Origin: Dolomedes plantarius
Taxonomy: Eukaryota > Arthropoda > Arachnida > Araneae > Dolomedidae
DNA: 64,000 bases
NCBI GenBank assembly: GCA_907164885.2
Contig: OU015496.1
Coordinates: forward strand, 186,151,781-186,215,780
Direction: 5' to 3'
Position 1 is the first letter of the stretch. Each line of letters begins with the position of its first letter. The notes under the pieces were generated by a model. That model worked only from the letters and a program-made list of their open reading frames with translations. It was not told the origin of the DNA and did no database searches. Positions 44,464-55,114 of the stretch are shown here, piece after piece. Both the position numbers and the translations under genes were made by a program.

Positions 44464-45070
44464 ATATGTATATATTTTTTTTAAATGGGAAGTAATTGAG
44501 TAAATGAAATGTATGTGTACTATGTCCCTCATATATTCGTCGTCTGTGTACAGCTGATGAGGCAATTTACTGAATTAAAACCGGTCGAAGAGAGATAAAA
44601 GAGAGTTGTTTGCACTGCTTTTGTACGCAACTGATGCGTGTATGACTCAGGAAGGAGTCCAGAGAGCATGACGCGTTCATAAGACGTATTCCAATGAACC
44701 GATGCATTGGGGGACCTTGAACGAAGCATCTCACACCCGAAGCGAGAGGTGTGAACAAGGAACCAACATGCCTCGACGGAAACTCGTTTACAACTTCGCA
44801 AACGTTCATGGTCGCTTCAACTCACTAACATGCGGGAAAAGCGAAAACAGTGAATCTATTTACCCCGATATTTACACGAAAATTGCTAGGATAATGTGGG
44901 GGAAGGGGGGGGGGGATGAACCTTGAATGCGTCAACCATGCGTTGAAACCACAATTTTTGTTTACGTTGTTGTTGCCCCGAGCAGATAAGTAAGTTATTC
45001 CGTTCAAATTTTAAAGAGCAAGTGCATTTCAGGGTTCAGTTTGTAAGGAATGACATTCAGATGAAGCGAT
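44464..45070. other. No gene seen
   Basis: Two overlapping 80-90 codon minus frames (44529-44809) and one 74-codon plus frame occupy the same bases; none resembles a known protein. A G tract lies at 44905-44914. Confidence 0.35.
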
Positions 45071-45098
45071 AGTCTCACATCGCCGGGATGGTCTGGTG

Positions 45099-45529
45099 TA
45101 GTGGTGCGTAAACTGTGGGTCGCGACCCACAGGAGGGTCGCTAAAAAAACTTGGAGGGGTCGCCGATATTCTGAAGTAAATTTATATCATATTGAGTTAT
45201 TTAATTAAAAAATATGTTTAAATTTTCTATAATCGGATATTTTTAATTATATTTTTGTGTATGCTGAAAATATGTGTTAGGATATTGTTACATAAGGTAT
45301 CAAACTTGCAATGAAAACTCCTTCAGCAAAGACTGTTTTTTTTTTTCAAATGAGGATTTTGAAAATAGTTTGTCAAAATTTGTTTGCAAATTTTTACTAT
45401 TTTTGTTAACATTTCCCTATTTTTTTTTTAAATTTTGCTTCTACCAAAAATTTTTCATTGGGGGGAGGGTCTAATGATTTTTACTTAAAGGAAGTGGGTC
45501 CTGGACCGAAAAAAGTTTACGCACCACTA
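45099..45529 (+). mobile_element. hAT-like element
   Basis: The ends are TAGTGGTGCGTAAACT and AGTTTACGCACCACTA, a perfect 16-base inverted repeat. The flanks are GTCTGGTG (45091-45098) and ATCTAGTA (45530-45537), 5 of 8 equal. The GTGGGTCGCGACCCAC block near the left end is a palindrome. The interior is AT-rich with no transposase. Confidence 0.7.
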
Positions 45530-45537
45530 ATCTAGTA

Positions 45538-45715
45538 AACCGGTTCTGAACCTTTTCAGCTCCACAACCCGTATGAAAACTAAAATGAACATTTTGCGAC
45601 GTTCCGGACCAAAACTTAATAACAGTAATAATAAACAACCGCACAAGCGATTAATTCAAACTATTAAGCTGCCTTGGTAGGTGACCTTTCGCGACCCCCA
45701 GGTTGAGAAACGCTG
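45538..45715. mobile_element. Second short hAT-like element at the same site
   Basis: The ends are AACCGGTTCTGAACC and GGTTGAGAAACGCTG. It lies immediately after ATCTAGTA and is followed by GGCTGGTG (45716-45723), both related to the target of the neighbouring element. It is 178 bp and non-coding. Confidence 0.55.
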
Positions 45716-45945
45716 GGCTGGTGGTTTGAACGGTGAATTTGAGGTTCGTAAGTTGTGGGTTTTACGCCCGAGCGTTACAAACGGTCGTCACAGTGGCTTT
45801 TGATCGAGGAAACAGCGTCCGGGCGGTCAGGAAACAAACATCAAAATTGCTCACTGCTGAAAAAAATTAGCAGCAGCATCGAATCAAATATAATATATCA
45901 ATTGATAAATATCTGCAGTCAAAAACGTCAGTCGTTGTAGTGAAA

Positions 45946-46127
45946 ACGCCGAATGATGGCCGAATGGCTAGGGCGCTGGAATTCGGTACCAAAGTCTGTG
46001 GGTTCAAATCCCACTCTTGGCATGGACGTTTGTAGCCGTTCGGAATCGGCTTTAAGCAGTAGATCCCGGTCTAATCAGCCCTCGTGTAGCAAAAATTGAC
46101 CGCAGCGCTCCTAACCAAACCAAACCG
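45946..46127 (+). repeat. tRNA-derived SINE, family A copy 3
   Basis: The most complete head: GATGGCCGAATGGCTAGGGC (box A) and GGTTCAAATCC (box B, near 46003). The body has TCCCGGTCTAATCAGCCCTC and the tail is ACCAAACCAAACC. Confidence 0.85.
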
Positions 46128-46286
46128 TTCTAGTGAAAAATCAACATCTTTTAAACTGATTCCAACCAAATTGGTAAATAACATCTGAAAAGTTGTAAAT
46201 AAATTTAAAAATGTGAGCAACTGACACCGTCGTTAGTCACTGGAGTAAAATATGATCATCTTATTGGCCAAAATCAAACATCTTGG

Positions 46287-46852
46287 TATTAAGGCTTCTA
46301 TGTACTAACCCCATTGGATTCTCTCACCTTAATGTTAACCTATGGAGAAAATTTGTCCACGGATTGCCGACTTGGATTCAAAGATTTTTTTTTTTTAAAT
46401 TGTACTCCGTCATAGAGAAAGAAATTTTACATTTGAGTACATTTTTCGTTTTTTAAAAAAAAAAAATGCAATTAATATTTTTTAATTCAAATTATTCGGG
46501 GGAAAATCTGGTATAGTGTGTTTTAAACGCTCATAAATTCCTTCGGTGGACGAAATTTATAAAATGAATCCTGTAGCGCTTTGCGGAAAAGTTCAGGCTA
46601 TCTGACAATACCAATTTTATTGGATTATCGGCATTTATGTACCTGTAAATAGTTGACAAAAATATATTTGAAATAAAAAATTTGGGGGCAGCGCTTAACC
46701 CCCCTATAGAGAGAGAGCCATTACAATCCCTCAAAATGTCAATCCTAAGGGGGTGGAATTCTCGAACTGTCAACTGGACTCCCCCACCACAAGAGTCTGC
46801 AAGAAGAGGAAAAGGGAAATACGATTTTTTTCTTAGTACATAGCAGCCTTAA
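46287..46852. mobile_element. TIR element with TTAA ends, relative of 1-1160
   Basis: The left TTAAGGCTTCTATGTACTAA is inverted on the right as TTAGTACATAGCAGCCTTAA. The left interior (CCCCATTGGATTCTCTCACC, GGATTGCCGACTTGGATTCA) and the middle match the repeat at the window start. TTAA at both ends would suit a piggyBac target, but this is tentative. Confidence 0.55.
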
Positions 46853-46881
46853 CATCAGAGTGGGAAAAAATTATAAATTAA

Positions 46882-47169
46882 TTAATTTGGAAATATATAT
46901 GAGCACAAAATGTCGTAGTAAAATATCGACATCTCGTTATAGTCAACCTCCCGCCAGAAGAGGCCTGGTACTTGCTTTAGGGTTTCTGCCTCGGGGAGGT
47001 CGATTCTCGAAATGAGCGGTCGGGGATAACCAACTATCTTCACCATCACACATTTTCTCCCGTTGACCTTCGCTTCTGTAACGTTCCACCCCTCATCAAA
47101 AAAGAACTCTCCTGGAGTGACGTATATCTCGGGGATCTTCTCTTCGGAGGAAGGCAATACCAACATCAT
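46882..47169 (-). CDS. Isolated 95-codon open frame, possible exon
   Basis: I do not recognise this protein. The frame starts with two ATGs at 47169 and ends TAA at 46882. It has a balanced composition without low-complexity runs, and its GC content is visibly higher than the AT-rich flanks. The middle reads E-G-W-N-V-T-E-A-K-V-N-G and then M-V-K-I-V-G-Y-P-R-P-L-I-S. This faintly recalls the B-C strand region of I-set immunoglobulin domains (G-x-P-x-P-x-I), but the diagnostic cysteine spacing and tryptophan are not right. An in-frame stop lies two codons upstream of the first ATG, and no clear splice signals were settled. It may be a single exon, a small gene, a retrocopy fragment or chance. 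It sits next to a TIR element, with no neighbouring gene to give context. Confidence 0.3.
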   Translation of the reverse strand: MMLVLPSSEEKIPEIYVTPGEFFFDEGWNVTEAKVNGRKCVMVKIVGYPRPLISRIDLPEAETLKQVPGLFWREVDYNEMSIFYYDILCSYIFPN

Positions 47170-47842
47170 CCAATATTAATCACCATCTTGTGGATGAAAA
47201 AAATATCAGAATCAACCCAAAATATGTAATAAATTAAACCATAAATATATTTGCAGTCAATATCCTGTATCGTTGGAGCAAAAAATTAGCAAGTCGTTGG
47301 CCAACATCGACCAACATCGTTGTTGATGAAAAAAGATGAGTGTCCTCGAAAAAACATAAAAATTAATGAATAAATTTACGAATTCAACAGCTTGTTTACA
47401 AACATCGTGTTGGAAAACACCATCATTAGAAAATTTCCTTTTCGAAATAAGTTTATATTTTCAAAGGCAAATGAAATTATTAAACTCGGGAAATTAATAA
47501 AACTTCCATAAAATTAAATGAACCGATATCAAACCCTGAAAAAGCAATTCAATGAAATTGAATGAAAATAAATTAAATTAATATCAGAAAGGGAATGACA
47601 TTATTAAAAGCAGAAAAAAGATATTACAGTAAATTTTCCATGCGTGAAATTAATTTCAGTTTTAATATCTGAAAAAAAAGAAATTTAATGAAATCAAATG
47701 AACTGACACAGAAGTTTGATAAAGTAAACGAAATGAGGTCGAAATAGTTTGGGATTATAGATGATGTTACAAGGACACTTGTTACTGGCTCTTTCGAAGA
47801 TCTTAGGGTAATGAATTTTTACTTCCTTCGGCGAGATTGTGG
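47170..47842. other. No gene seen
   Basis: Strongly A-rich sequence with repeated AAATTAA, GAAATTAAT and AATGAAATT words and no open frame of note. Confidence 0.45.
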
Positions 47843-48108
47843 CTGCGAAAGAGGGCCGAATTTAGACTTGCTGAGGCCTTAATCTATACAAACTCCAGAG
47901 GCCCCGGCTGTTTTAAATTACATCAGCTAGTGTCGGAAAAAAATTTAAATATGTACGCCTTTTTAATGTATGAAAATATATTTCTTTTAATTTTTATTAA
48001 AAGATATAAAAAGGATGTGTTTACAAAGTCACAGAAATAATTATATAATTAAAGGGTTTTAAAAACGACAAATAAGGCTCATAGAACAGAAATTTTTAAA
48101 TTAAAATA

Positions 48109-48520
48109 CAGTTGGTTCTCTGTTTAACGACGCTCTACTTAACGACGATCTCTATTTAAAGACGATATTTCCCGGTCCCGGTCCCTCGGACGTAAAAAAA
48201 TTCTATTTTAAGACGATTTTGTTTCTATTTAATGACGATTTTTTCTTACATGATAAACTTTTTCTTCAACCTTTTATCTACAGGAGGGTTACTTTCTGTG
48301 GGGGAGTTTGGTTTCAATAACAGACCCGGAATTTCATTTATGTTTGTTGCAATCATAGACTTGTTGCAGTGGAAAAAACCGGGGGAGGGTGGATTACTGT
48401 TTCTCGGAAGATCGAACATTCTTCCCTGGTGGATCGAATTTCTTAGTGCGGGAGTGGAATCACACTATTGTACCTACCATGTTGTCATGTGATTTACGAA
48501 CTGTCCAAAAGCACCCGTCT
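48109..48520 (+). mobile_element. Tigger-like element, left end only
   Basis: After TA it begins CAGTTGGTTCTCTGTTTAAC with repeated TTAACGACG/TTAAAGACGA boxes, as in the subterminal repeats of Tigger-like elements. A matching right end was not found, so the right limit is approximate. The open frame at 48232-48492 is not recognised. Confidence 0.45.
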
Positions 48521-48669
48521 ATTAAAATAAAAGGTAAAAATTAAATTAATACAACAACATAATTGGTAGTATATAAAAACTTAATCTTTTATGCAGGTGA
48601 AAATTTAGTCTCAATCAATTTTACAATTTCTAAATTATTTTAATATTCTATTTTGTATATTTAAAATTG

Positions 48670-49656
48670 CAGTAACCACCGCTTATAGTGATCAGTGGTT
48701 ATAAGAATCAACCGTTTATAAGAATCAATATCGCGAAAACAAAAACAAATGTATTATTTCCATGTTAAAATTTTCGCTTTAAAGAATCAATCCACCGGTT
48801 TTAAGAATCAGTTTACACTCTTCGCTTTACTTTCATTTTTCCAAAAAAAGTCACTTAAACCCTCAAAAGGTACAAAGTTCTTTCTTTTTTTTTTAAAGAA
48901 AGATTGATAAGATAGGATGGAATATAGTCGTAAAATTCATCCCTTTCTTTCTTAGACATAACATAATAGTTTCCCCTTAAACGCTTTAGCACAACACTGT
49001 CCTATTAGCTTGACCCGTGTGCATCTTTACCCGTCCAGGTCCGATTTCACTTTTCTCTACTGACAAACAAAAATAGGGACTCTTTTTTCCCACCTCCCAC
49101 AGTCTGGTGGCGGCTTCCCGATCCCTGAAACGCATAGTTTCCGTTCGGCGAAGTGTCCACTATCACTTAGGCAAACGTAACATTAGTAGATTCAGCACGT
49201 TATCAAACCGTCGAACGTAAGCTAGAAGGTGAATCTTCGTCTGAGACAATTAGTATTGAAAGAGGTATAAACAGCCTCCTGAAAACTTCATTACGTCAAA
49301 CTACCATAGAAAACTTTTTCTTGCTCCCTTCCTGTAGTTGAAATGTTAAAGCTGTTAAGCAGGAGCAGGTATGTTGTAACAAATATTGGATTAGTTTTCT
49401 ACTCTTACTATAATCATGTGTATCTACTTATAGGTCTAGAAATGAAGTTGTATTTTTAAAATTGTAAAAAATAATTTTAATAAAAGATAATTAACGTAAA
49501 TTAAAGAGTATTTTATGGTAAATTACCTCATAATGTATATATACGTGTTTGCGTGTGTGCCTGTCCAAAAACCAAAATTTCGACTATAAGAATCAACCGC
49601 TTATAAGAATCAAAAACAGTAATAACAAACGTGATTCTTATAAGCGGAAATCACTG
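48670..49656 (+). mobile_element. Tigger/pogo-like element
   Basis: The left end CAGTAACCACCGCTTATAGT is mirrored by the right end TTCTTATAAGCGGAAATCACTG, followed by TA. Subterminal TATAAGAATCAA boxes repeat at both ends. It keeps a transposase tail at 49201-49341. No TA precedes the left end. Confidence 0.7.
49201..49341 (+). pseudogene. Tigger-type transposase C-terminal tail
   Basis: An open frame reads Y-Q-T-V-E-R-K-L-E-G-E and then L-R-Q-T-T-I-E-N-F-F-L-L-P before TGA. Many Tigger transposases end in a Q-T-(T/S)-(L/I)-x-x-F-F motif, so this is taken as the extreme C-terminus. The rest of the gene is deleted or too diverged to follow. Confidence 0.55.
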
Positions 49657-49829
49657 TATTTAGAAGTTATCGTGATATGTCTGACTTCATTTGAGTGATT
49701 TTTCTACGAGATATTTTTATATCAATTTTTATATATTTTTTGTTTTTTTTCATTTGAGGCCCCGGCAGATTGCGAGGCCCTAAGCTGTAGCTTTTTTAGC
49801 TTATACGTAAATCCGGCCCTGCTGCGAAA

Positions 49830-50388
49830 ACGAGTTTCATCATCGGAGATTTTGCTCCGTTTCCTATGAAGTTTCGTATAGTAGTGCAGCCACCATATTT
49901 TCTTTTTAATTAAAAAAAAAAATATGTTATAGAAATAAAAGTTTCTATAACATATTTTTCTATATGTTTATAGAAAAAATGTATCTATATGTATCTAAAT
50001 GTATCTAAACGTTTCTATATGTTTATAGAAAAAAAAGTTTAAAAGTGGTCGAAGATAAGTTTGCTGACGAAGCTTTTCCATGTCACTTTAATTGGGCGAT
50101 ATCGAAATAAATAAATAATAAAAAAAAATTAGCCTCGAAGGGACATGCGAGCGACATCGGCAGCTGCACGCGTTTACCGTCGGGAACGTGTGGAATTAAA
50201 TCGAAAAAAGAAAAAAAATCAGACCGATAACGGTGCTCGCTCTGCGGTGACAGATGGCCGGGCGGACCCGAGAGATGACAGCTTATACGAGACTGCTCCA
50301 ATAAATCGCGGAACACTCCCGATAAGGCTGGGCCCGCAGTGGGATGCAAACATGACACGTACATATACGCTGCGTCTGTTTTTATTCG
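49830..50388. other. No gene; short repeats near 49930-50040
   Basis: TTTCTATATGTTTATAGAAA-type words, partly palindromic, repeat near 49935-50035. A GC-richer unique patch follows (50130-50380) with overlapping 60- to 108-codon frames that resemble nothing known. Confidence 0.4.
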
Positions 50389-51798
50389 TAACACTATTCC
50401 ACACTTCATTTTCTTTCGTTATCTAAGTTAAATTATTTCGCGATACTGCCAATTAAAACTTAAAAAAAACTTTATTTACAGCTAGAACATATTTACAGCT
50501 TACCTTGATTAAGGCCCCCCTTTGGCCTTCATTATATATATAATAGCCGTTGTCTCTGTATAACACTTCCGGGCTGTACCCATCTTTCAGTTGAAGCCCT
50601 CAGTAAACAAACAGCCGGTTAGGCTTAATTTCAATTTCAGATGTGGATCAGAATTTTTTCTTACCTAAAAACTAATATCTTCTCCATCAAATCACGTTTT
50701 TTCAGCCTATTTTTCTATAAAACATTACGAACTAAAAAAAATTGGATGCTTTTAGCTGTATATTTAACAGTTTTTAAAGCTCTGTTTACTTTTGCGATGA
50801 ATTCTGAAAATAAACAAACTTGAATGTGAATGAATCAAGTAGCTCAAGTATTCATATCGCGTAGTGAGCTGTAAAAAACTGGATGTCAGTCTACTACTCC
50901 AATCGAATGAAAAACTAAATAAATTAAAAATAATGAAAGGGTTTGCTTTTACAAGGTGTGGATTAAATGCAATATTGTTAAATATTTCGGGATATTTTTT
51001 AACTTTCATATACTTTTTCCATTATGACGTCATTATTAGTATTATGACGTCAAAATGACGGGTTACCTTCTAGTAATTTTAGGTTCTCGGATCTTCAACT
51101 TGATCGTTCCAATCACAAATCAGAACTCAAAGCGAGGGGGTTTCGGGTGAGCCGTTGCCATGGAAAGTCAATAGAAGCACCACCAAGATTAAAATCAAAT
51201 CCGAAAATTCCATATCAGTATCTGACGCGTCTCGATGAATATACTTGAGCTATGAGCAACACTATTCCACACCATATCAATGACGTAGCGAGCATAACTG
51301 GCGCCCGGGGCACGACACCTTTTTGGCACCCTCCCCCGAAAAACGTATAGTAATATAATATATAGTATATAGTATATAGAATTAGTGAAAAGGGCCATTT
51401 GGCCACTCTCTGCGAGTGGCGCCTGGGGCATGATAGACCCCCTTGCCCCCCCCTCTCTCTCTACGCCACTGCACCATATATTCTTTCACTAGCTGGTAGT
51501 TCTAAGTCAAATTATTTCACGACACTGCCAATTAAAACTCAACAAACTTTATTTAAAACTAGAGCATATTTACAGCTTACTTCGATTAAGGTCCCTTTGG
51601 CCTTCATAATTTTGGGTTCTCAGATCTTCAACTTGATCGTTCCAATTACAAATCAGAACTCAAAACGAGAGGGTTTCGGCTGAGGCGTTGCCATGGAATG
51701 CTAATAGAAGCACCACCAAGTACAGATTAAAATCAAATCCGAAAATTCCGCAACAGTGACCGACGTGTTTCGATGACTGTACTTGAGCTGTGAGCAGC
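50389..51798 (+). repeat. ~335-bp tandem duplication, each unit interrupted
   Basis: Unit 1 is 50389-50535 plus 51073-51257; unit 2 is 51258-51277 plus 51480-51798. Shared landmarks are CACTATTCCACAC, CTGCCAATTAAAACT, TCTTCAACTTGATCGTTCCA, CGTTGCCATGGAA and AGAAGCACCACCAAG. Unit 1 is split by about 537 bp of unknown sequence, unit 2 by the 194-bp hAT-like element. Non-coding. Confidence 0.85.
51278..51471 (+). mobile_element. Minisatellite-type hAT-like element, contracted copy 3
   Basis: The ends are CAATGACGTAGCGAG and CTACGCCACTG, with perfect CACCATAT at 51270-51277 and 51472-51479. The end domains match copies 1 and 2, but only one partial unit (TATAGTAATATAATATATAG) remains between them. 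Confidence 0.88.
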
Positions 51799-52019
51799 GA
51801 TTCTGCGAGTGGCAGTCTCTGTGAAGTTTTCCAGTTTTGTGTAATAAGTCATTGCAGACAATAAAGAGCTCAGTCTATCAACAGGACCCGAATCCTATAG
51901 TTGAGGCAGAGCATTAGTAGACCTAGCATATTTCCAGTCCCCATGGGAGGGTTTGGTTTGGAACACTACGGTCATCTTTTGCTATACGAGGGCTTATTAG
52001 ACTGGGACCTACTGCTTAA

Positions 52020-52858
52020 CTCTTCGGTGGGAACATCTGCCTCTCAGGCAGCTATGGTTTCTCTATTCGACGCTGGGACCCCCATCCTTCGACCTTGGGT
52101 ACAGTGAGTCTACACGTGCTACAGTCAACATCTTGTCTTCAGTGTGGAAGGGTAATTCGTGAGGCTAGCCTTCTATGGTTGTTGTTGTTGTTGTTGTTGT
52201 TGCTTATGTCCCTTGACCGACAGTAACATCAGATCAAGTCCCGAAGGCTATGAGCGATGAAGGTGCGGCTCCTGTTTTGAATTAGCACCACAAGGGTCGG
52301 AGTCCGACTTGGCTAAATTACCTCTCCGAAATTTTGAACCGAGTCATGTGACGAGACCGGAACACTTGACTTCGTACCTCCAGAGGTAAATTTGAGAACT
52401 TGGAGGACATTCTAACCACGACCTATTTTACGTGCTCCGGTCACCATTAGTGAACACGGCGGTGGATTCGCAGCGACGAGCATCGAACCAGGGACGTTCA
52501 GATCACTGGTCCACTGCTCTTGCCAACTGGGCTACCGCGCGCACGCCCTCTATGATTCAGGCAAAAATTAGATTAATCAGAGCAAAAATTAAAAATCCCA
52601 ACCCAATCACTCGTTCGACTAACTAAATGCCTCTAAAAAACGAACCGCAATACGTATAACCTGTGATAATTGGTTCTGTTCAATAGAAGCTGGTCAAGAA
52701 TTAGGAGAAATGGTTTGACGATTGTGGCTACCGTGAAACCACAAATACCCTCTGAATTTCTAGTTAGGAATACCTAGGAAAGAGATATTCCATCTATATC
52801 TGCCTTCCAGGCAGATGTTTCCACTAAGCGGGCAAAAAACTATGTTCCCACCGAAGTG
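52020..52858. mobile_element. piggyBac-like element nested in SINE-A
   Basis: The ends are CTCTTCGGTGGGAACA and TGTTCCCACCGAAGTG, 14 of 16 paired. The target TTAA is at 52016-52019 and 52859-52862. Inner copies of ATCTGCCTCTCAGGCAG and CTGCCTTCCAGGCAGAT occur near each end. No transposase; a SINE-B copy is inserted in it. Confidence 0.82.
52178..52548 (-). repeat. tRNA-derived SINE, family B copy 2
   Basis: Inverted copy of 42104-42453. It has a (GTT)n tail on the left, and on the minus strand the head GCGCGGTAGCCCAGTTGGCA and GGTTCGATGCTC. A short target duplication TCTATG is at 52172-52177 and 52549-52554. Confidence 0.85.
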
Positions 52859-52966
52859 TTAAAGCCGATTCTCGAACGGCTACAAACATCCATGCGAACA
52901 GTGGGACTCGAACCCACGGACTCTGGTGCCGAATGCCACCGTCCAAGACATTCAGCCATCAAACGC

Positions 52967-53377
52967 CCCCCATTGGCAGGAATTTTCCTCTCAGTATTTT
53001 ATGAATCACCCATCGGTAGCTTTTTTAAAAAAATCTGCAGTTGATTGTAGATCTGTAAACAATTGCTATACGCGTTTCTCAAAACATTTTTTCAACAGAA
53101 TATTTTCAAAAGACGTTTCAAATTTGTTGTTGCTTGCAACGCGGTACGCCATATTGTCTATTATGACATTCATCCTGTTGAGAAAGTTTCAGTTAGGTAG
53201 CGCTACTGTGTTTAAATAATTATAGACGACGTTTGGTGGCGCTGCTTGACTGAGATAATCCCGTACCCTCTCTACCTAAAATGTATTTGATTTAGATTTT
53301 GATATGGAATTAGTGTTCCTATGGGCGAAGGAGTTCTATGCTCGTATTATTGATTGGGTCTTTAAACCCTTAATTTA
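52967..53377. other. No gene seen
   Basis: No repeat identified. The frame 52926-53219 starts in the SINE head and is not supported. Confidence 0.4.
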
Positions 53378-53385
53378 TCTTTATG

Positions 53386-53881
53386 CAGTGGTGCCGGAAG
53401 AGTCAAATATAGAGGGGGGCAAAGTAAAATAGATTAAAACTTTTACACCTTTATTATTAAAAATACATATATACGGTTATAAAAAGTAAACTTTTATGTT
53501 ATTTTCTGTTATATTATGCCCTATCACACGTCAACGTGTACGCGTTTCAAATGCATCGGATTCAAGATTCCCTTTCGCGATGTAAAAACATCGTGTAAGG
53601 GTTGCTTTTGAATCGCAAAAGCAAACGTCTGGAATTGGCGTTTAAACGCGTTTGCGTACCTGAAATTGGCGATTAATCGCTCCTGCGTATATGCAATGAC
53701 GTTTATCGCGCTTGCGTTAACGAGTGTGACGTTGCAATTTAGTATTCAGTTTTGTTAGGCTTTATGATTTTAAATGAAAATTCTAATATTTTACGAGCGC
53801 TAGCTAGGTAGAAACAAAAAATTCAATTTTCTAGGGGGGGGCAAGTGCCCTCCCTTGCCCCCCCCCCTTCCGGCGTCACTG
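53386..53881 (-). mobile_element. hAT-like MITE, 496 bp, copy 2
   Basis: Inverted copy of 10658-11153 with ends CAGTGGTGCCGGAA and TTCCGGCGTCACTG. The perfect duplication TCTTTATG is at 53378-53385 and 53882-53889. Same length as copy 1 and only a few differences. Confidence 0.9.
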
Positions 53882-54049
53882 TCTTTATGTTTTTTGATAT
53901 TGTTTGTGTGTGTCATTAAAGGTTTTTGCCAAGTTCAGCCTTGCATCAGATTTCTTTTGACTGTTATATTTTGATTTACCATTGAGCACTTTCGATTTTG
54001 CAACAATCCATCCCTACCGCAAAATTGTTGGCTTCTTTATTATGTGAGC

Positions 54050-54187
54050 ACTATATAGGTGGGCCAACATAGTCCCTTAATCTCAGCCTTGTTCTCGGAC
54101 AAACAGGAATCGAACCTACAACTTGGCCGTGAAAGCACCCAGAGAAAACCCGCGGGCCAAAACCACTGCGCCAACCGACCGGCAGCT
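54050..54187 (-). repeat. tRNA-like SINE fragment, family D
   Basis: On the minus strand CGGTCGGTTGGCGCAGTGG (box A) and GTAGGTTCGATTCCTG (box B, near 54110-54125) form a tRNA-like head. No other copy in the window. Confidence 0.5.
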
Positions 54188-54785
54188 TTAATTTTGTTGC
54201 AACGGACATTAATAAATTTTAATGCCCTGTAAAAAATTGACTACCGGAAATGGGGAACACGGAGAAAGATTGGCAACAATAAAGGTCGGTTATAATGGCT
54301 TGAAAATAAATAATGCCATAATTACTACGCTTGAAAAAAAATTATCGTGGGTTTTGTATTGTTTTACAACGCTTCTGTTCATGGACATTTCTGTCTAATT
54401 ACAGATTTTTTTTTAGTTAAATGCTAATCATTTTGATATTTTTTAAAAAATGTCTGTTCCATTCTACGTTAATGTGTTCCCCTGGGGGCTGAACTCTCCG
54501 ATTTCCAATCCCAAATTTACACTCCGGGGAATTTTCTCTCAATATTTTTCTAATTACAAATAATCGAATGCATTCTGGTTCTTTTAATAGAATTTTAAAT
54601 GTTGCCAGCATGTTTTTCAAAAATATTCTTATCTCCATTTCATGCTTTCAAAAAAACTGTGTTGATATTGTTGCGATAGATACTAGCAATTCAATTCGCT
54701 GAAAAAAGTTGACAGCTGAGAAATTTAAAAAAATCTTTTTTCAAATTTACCATTATAACAAAAAAAATTTGCTATATAATCAGTA
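54188..54785. other. No gene seen
   Basis: AT-rich, one weak 73-codon minus frame, no recognised repeat. Confidence 0.4.
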
Positions 54786-55114
54786 CAGTCGAACCCCGTT
54801 ATAACGAACTTCAAGGGACCAAAGGTTTTGTTCGCTTTTTCCGGTGGTTCGCTTTATCCGAACCGTTAAGAAAAATGCTAGCGTTCACAAAATATATAAC
54901 CCATGCAATGTGCATTCAATAATGATGTATTAAAAAAATGATAAAATCTATTAAAAATTGTCATTAATGAATTAAATCGACTAAAATCGATTACATTAAA
55001 CTGACACAATACTAATTAAATTACGTACAATGGGAAAACGGCGGGACCAAAATTTTCGTTCGTTATATCCGTGAGTTCGTTATATACCGGGTTCGCTATA
55101 ACGGGGTTCGACTG
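54786..55114. mobile_element. Tigger-like MITE, complete
   Basis: The ends are CAGTCGAACCCCGTTATAAC and its exact reverse complement on the right (GTTCGACTG end), flanked by TA at 54784-54785 and 55115-55116. TTCGCTTTATCCG and GTTCGTTATATCCG boxes form the subterminal repeats. 329 bp, non-coding. Confidence 0.85.

Larger units (their letters stand above)
45078..45780 (+). repeat. tRNA-like SINE (family E) split by two hAT-like elements
   Basis: CACATCGCCGGGATGGTCTGG before 45098 and GTTTGAACGGTGAATTTGAG after 45723 join into a tRNA-like head (box A-like GGTCTGGTGGTTTG, box B-like GAGGTTCGTAAG). A related head with CACATCGCCGGGTTAG is at 57855-57925. Body and tail are not defined. Confidence 0.45.
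47851..49821 (+). mobile_element. Composite hAT-like element with nested insertions
   Basis: The left end is GAGGGCCGAATTTAGACTTG, and the right end AAATCCGGCCCTG. Inner AGGCCCCGGC boxes lie at 47900 and 49758. The perfect duplication CTGCGAAA is at 47843-47850 and 49822-49829. Most of its 1971 bp consists of two inserted Tigger-like sequences. No hAT transposase remains. Confidence 0.8.
51947..52966 (-). repeat. tRNA-derived SINE, family A copy 4, split
   Basis: Tail and body at 51947-52019 (GGTTTGGTTTGGAACACTAC, ACGAGGGCTTATTAGACTGG) and the head at 52859-52966 (box B as GGGACTCGAACCCAC on the plus strand) join exactly at TTAA into one SINE. The gap is filled by the piggyBac-like element. 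Confidence 0.85.

Noticed and set aside
48232..48492. 86-codon plus frame inside the composite hAT element
   Set aside because: It lies in a Tigger-like left end; some balanced composition, but no recognised transposase motif and no support from a second copy.
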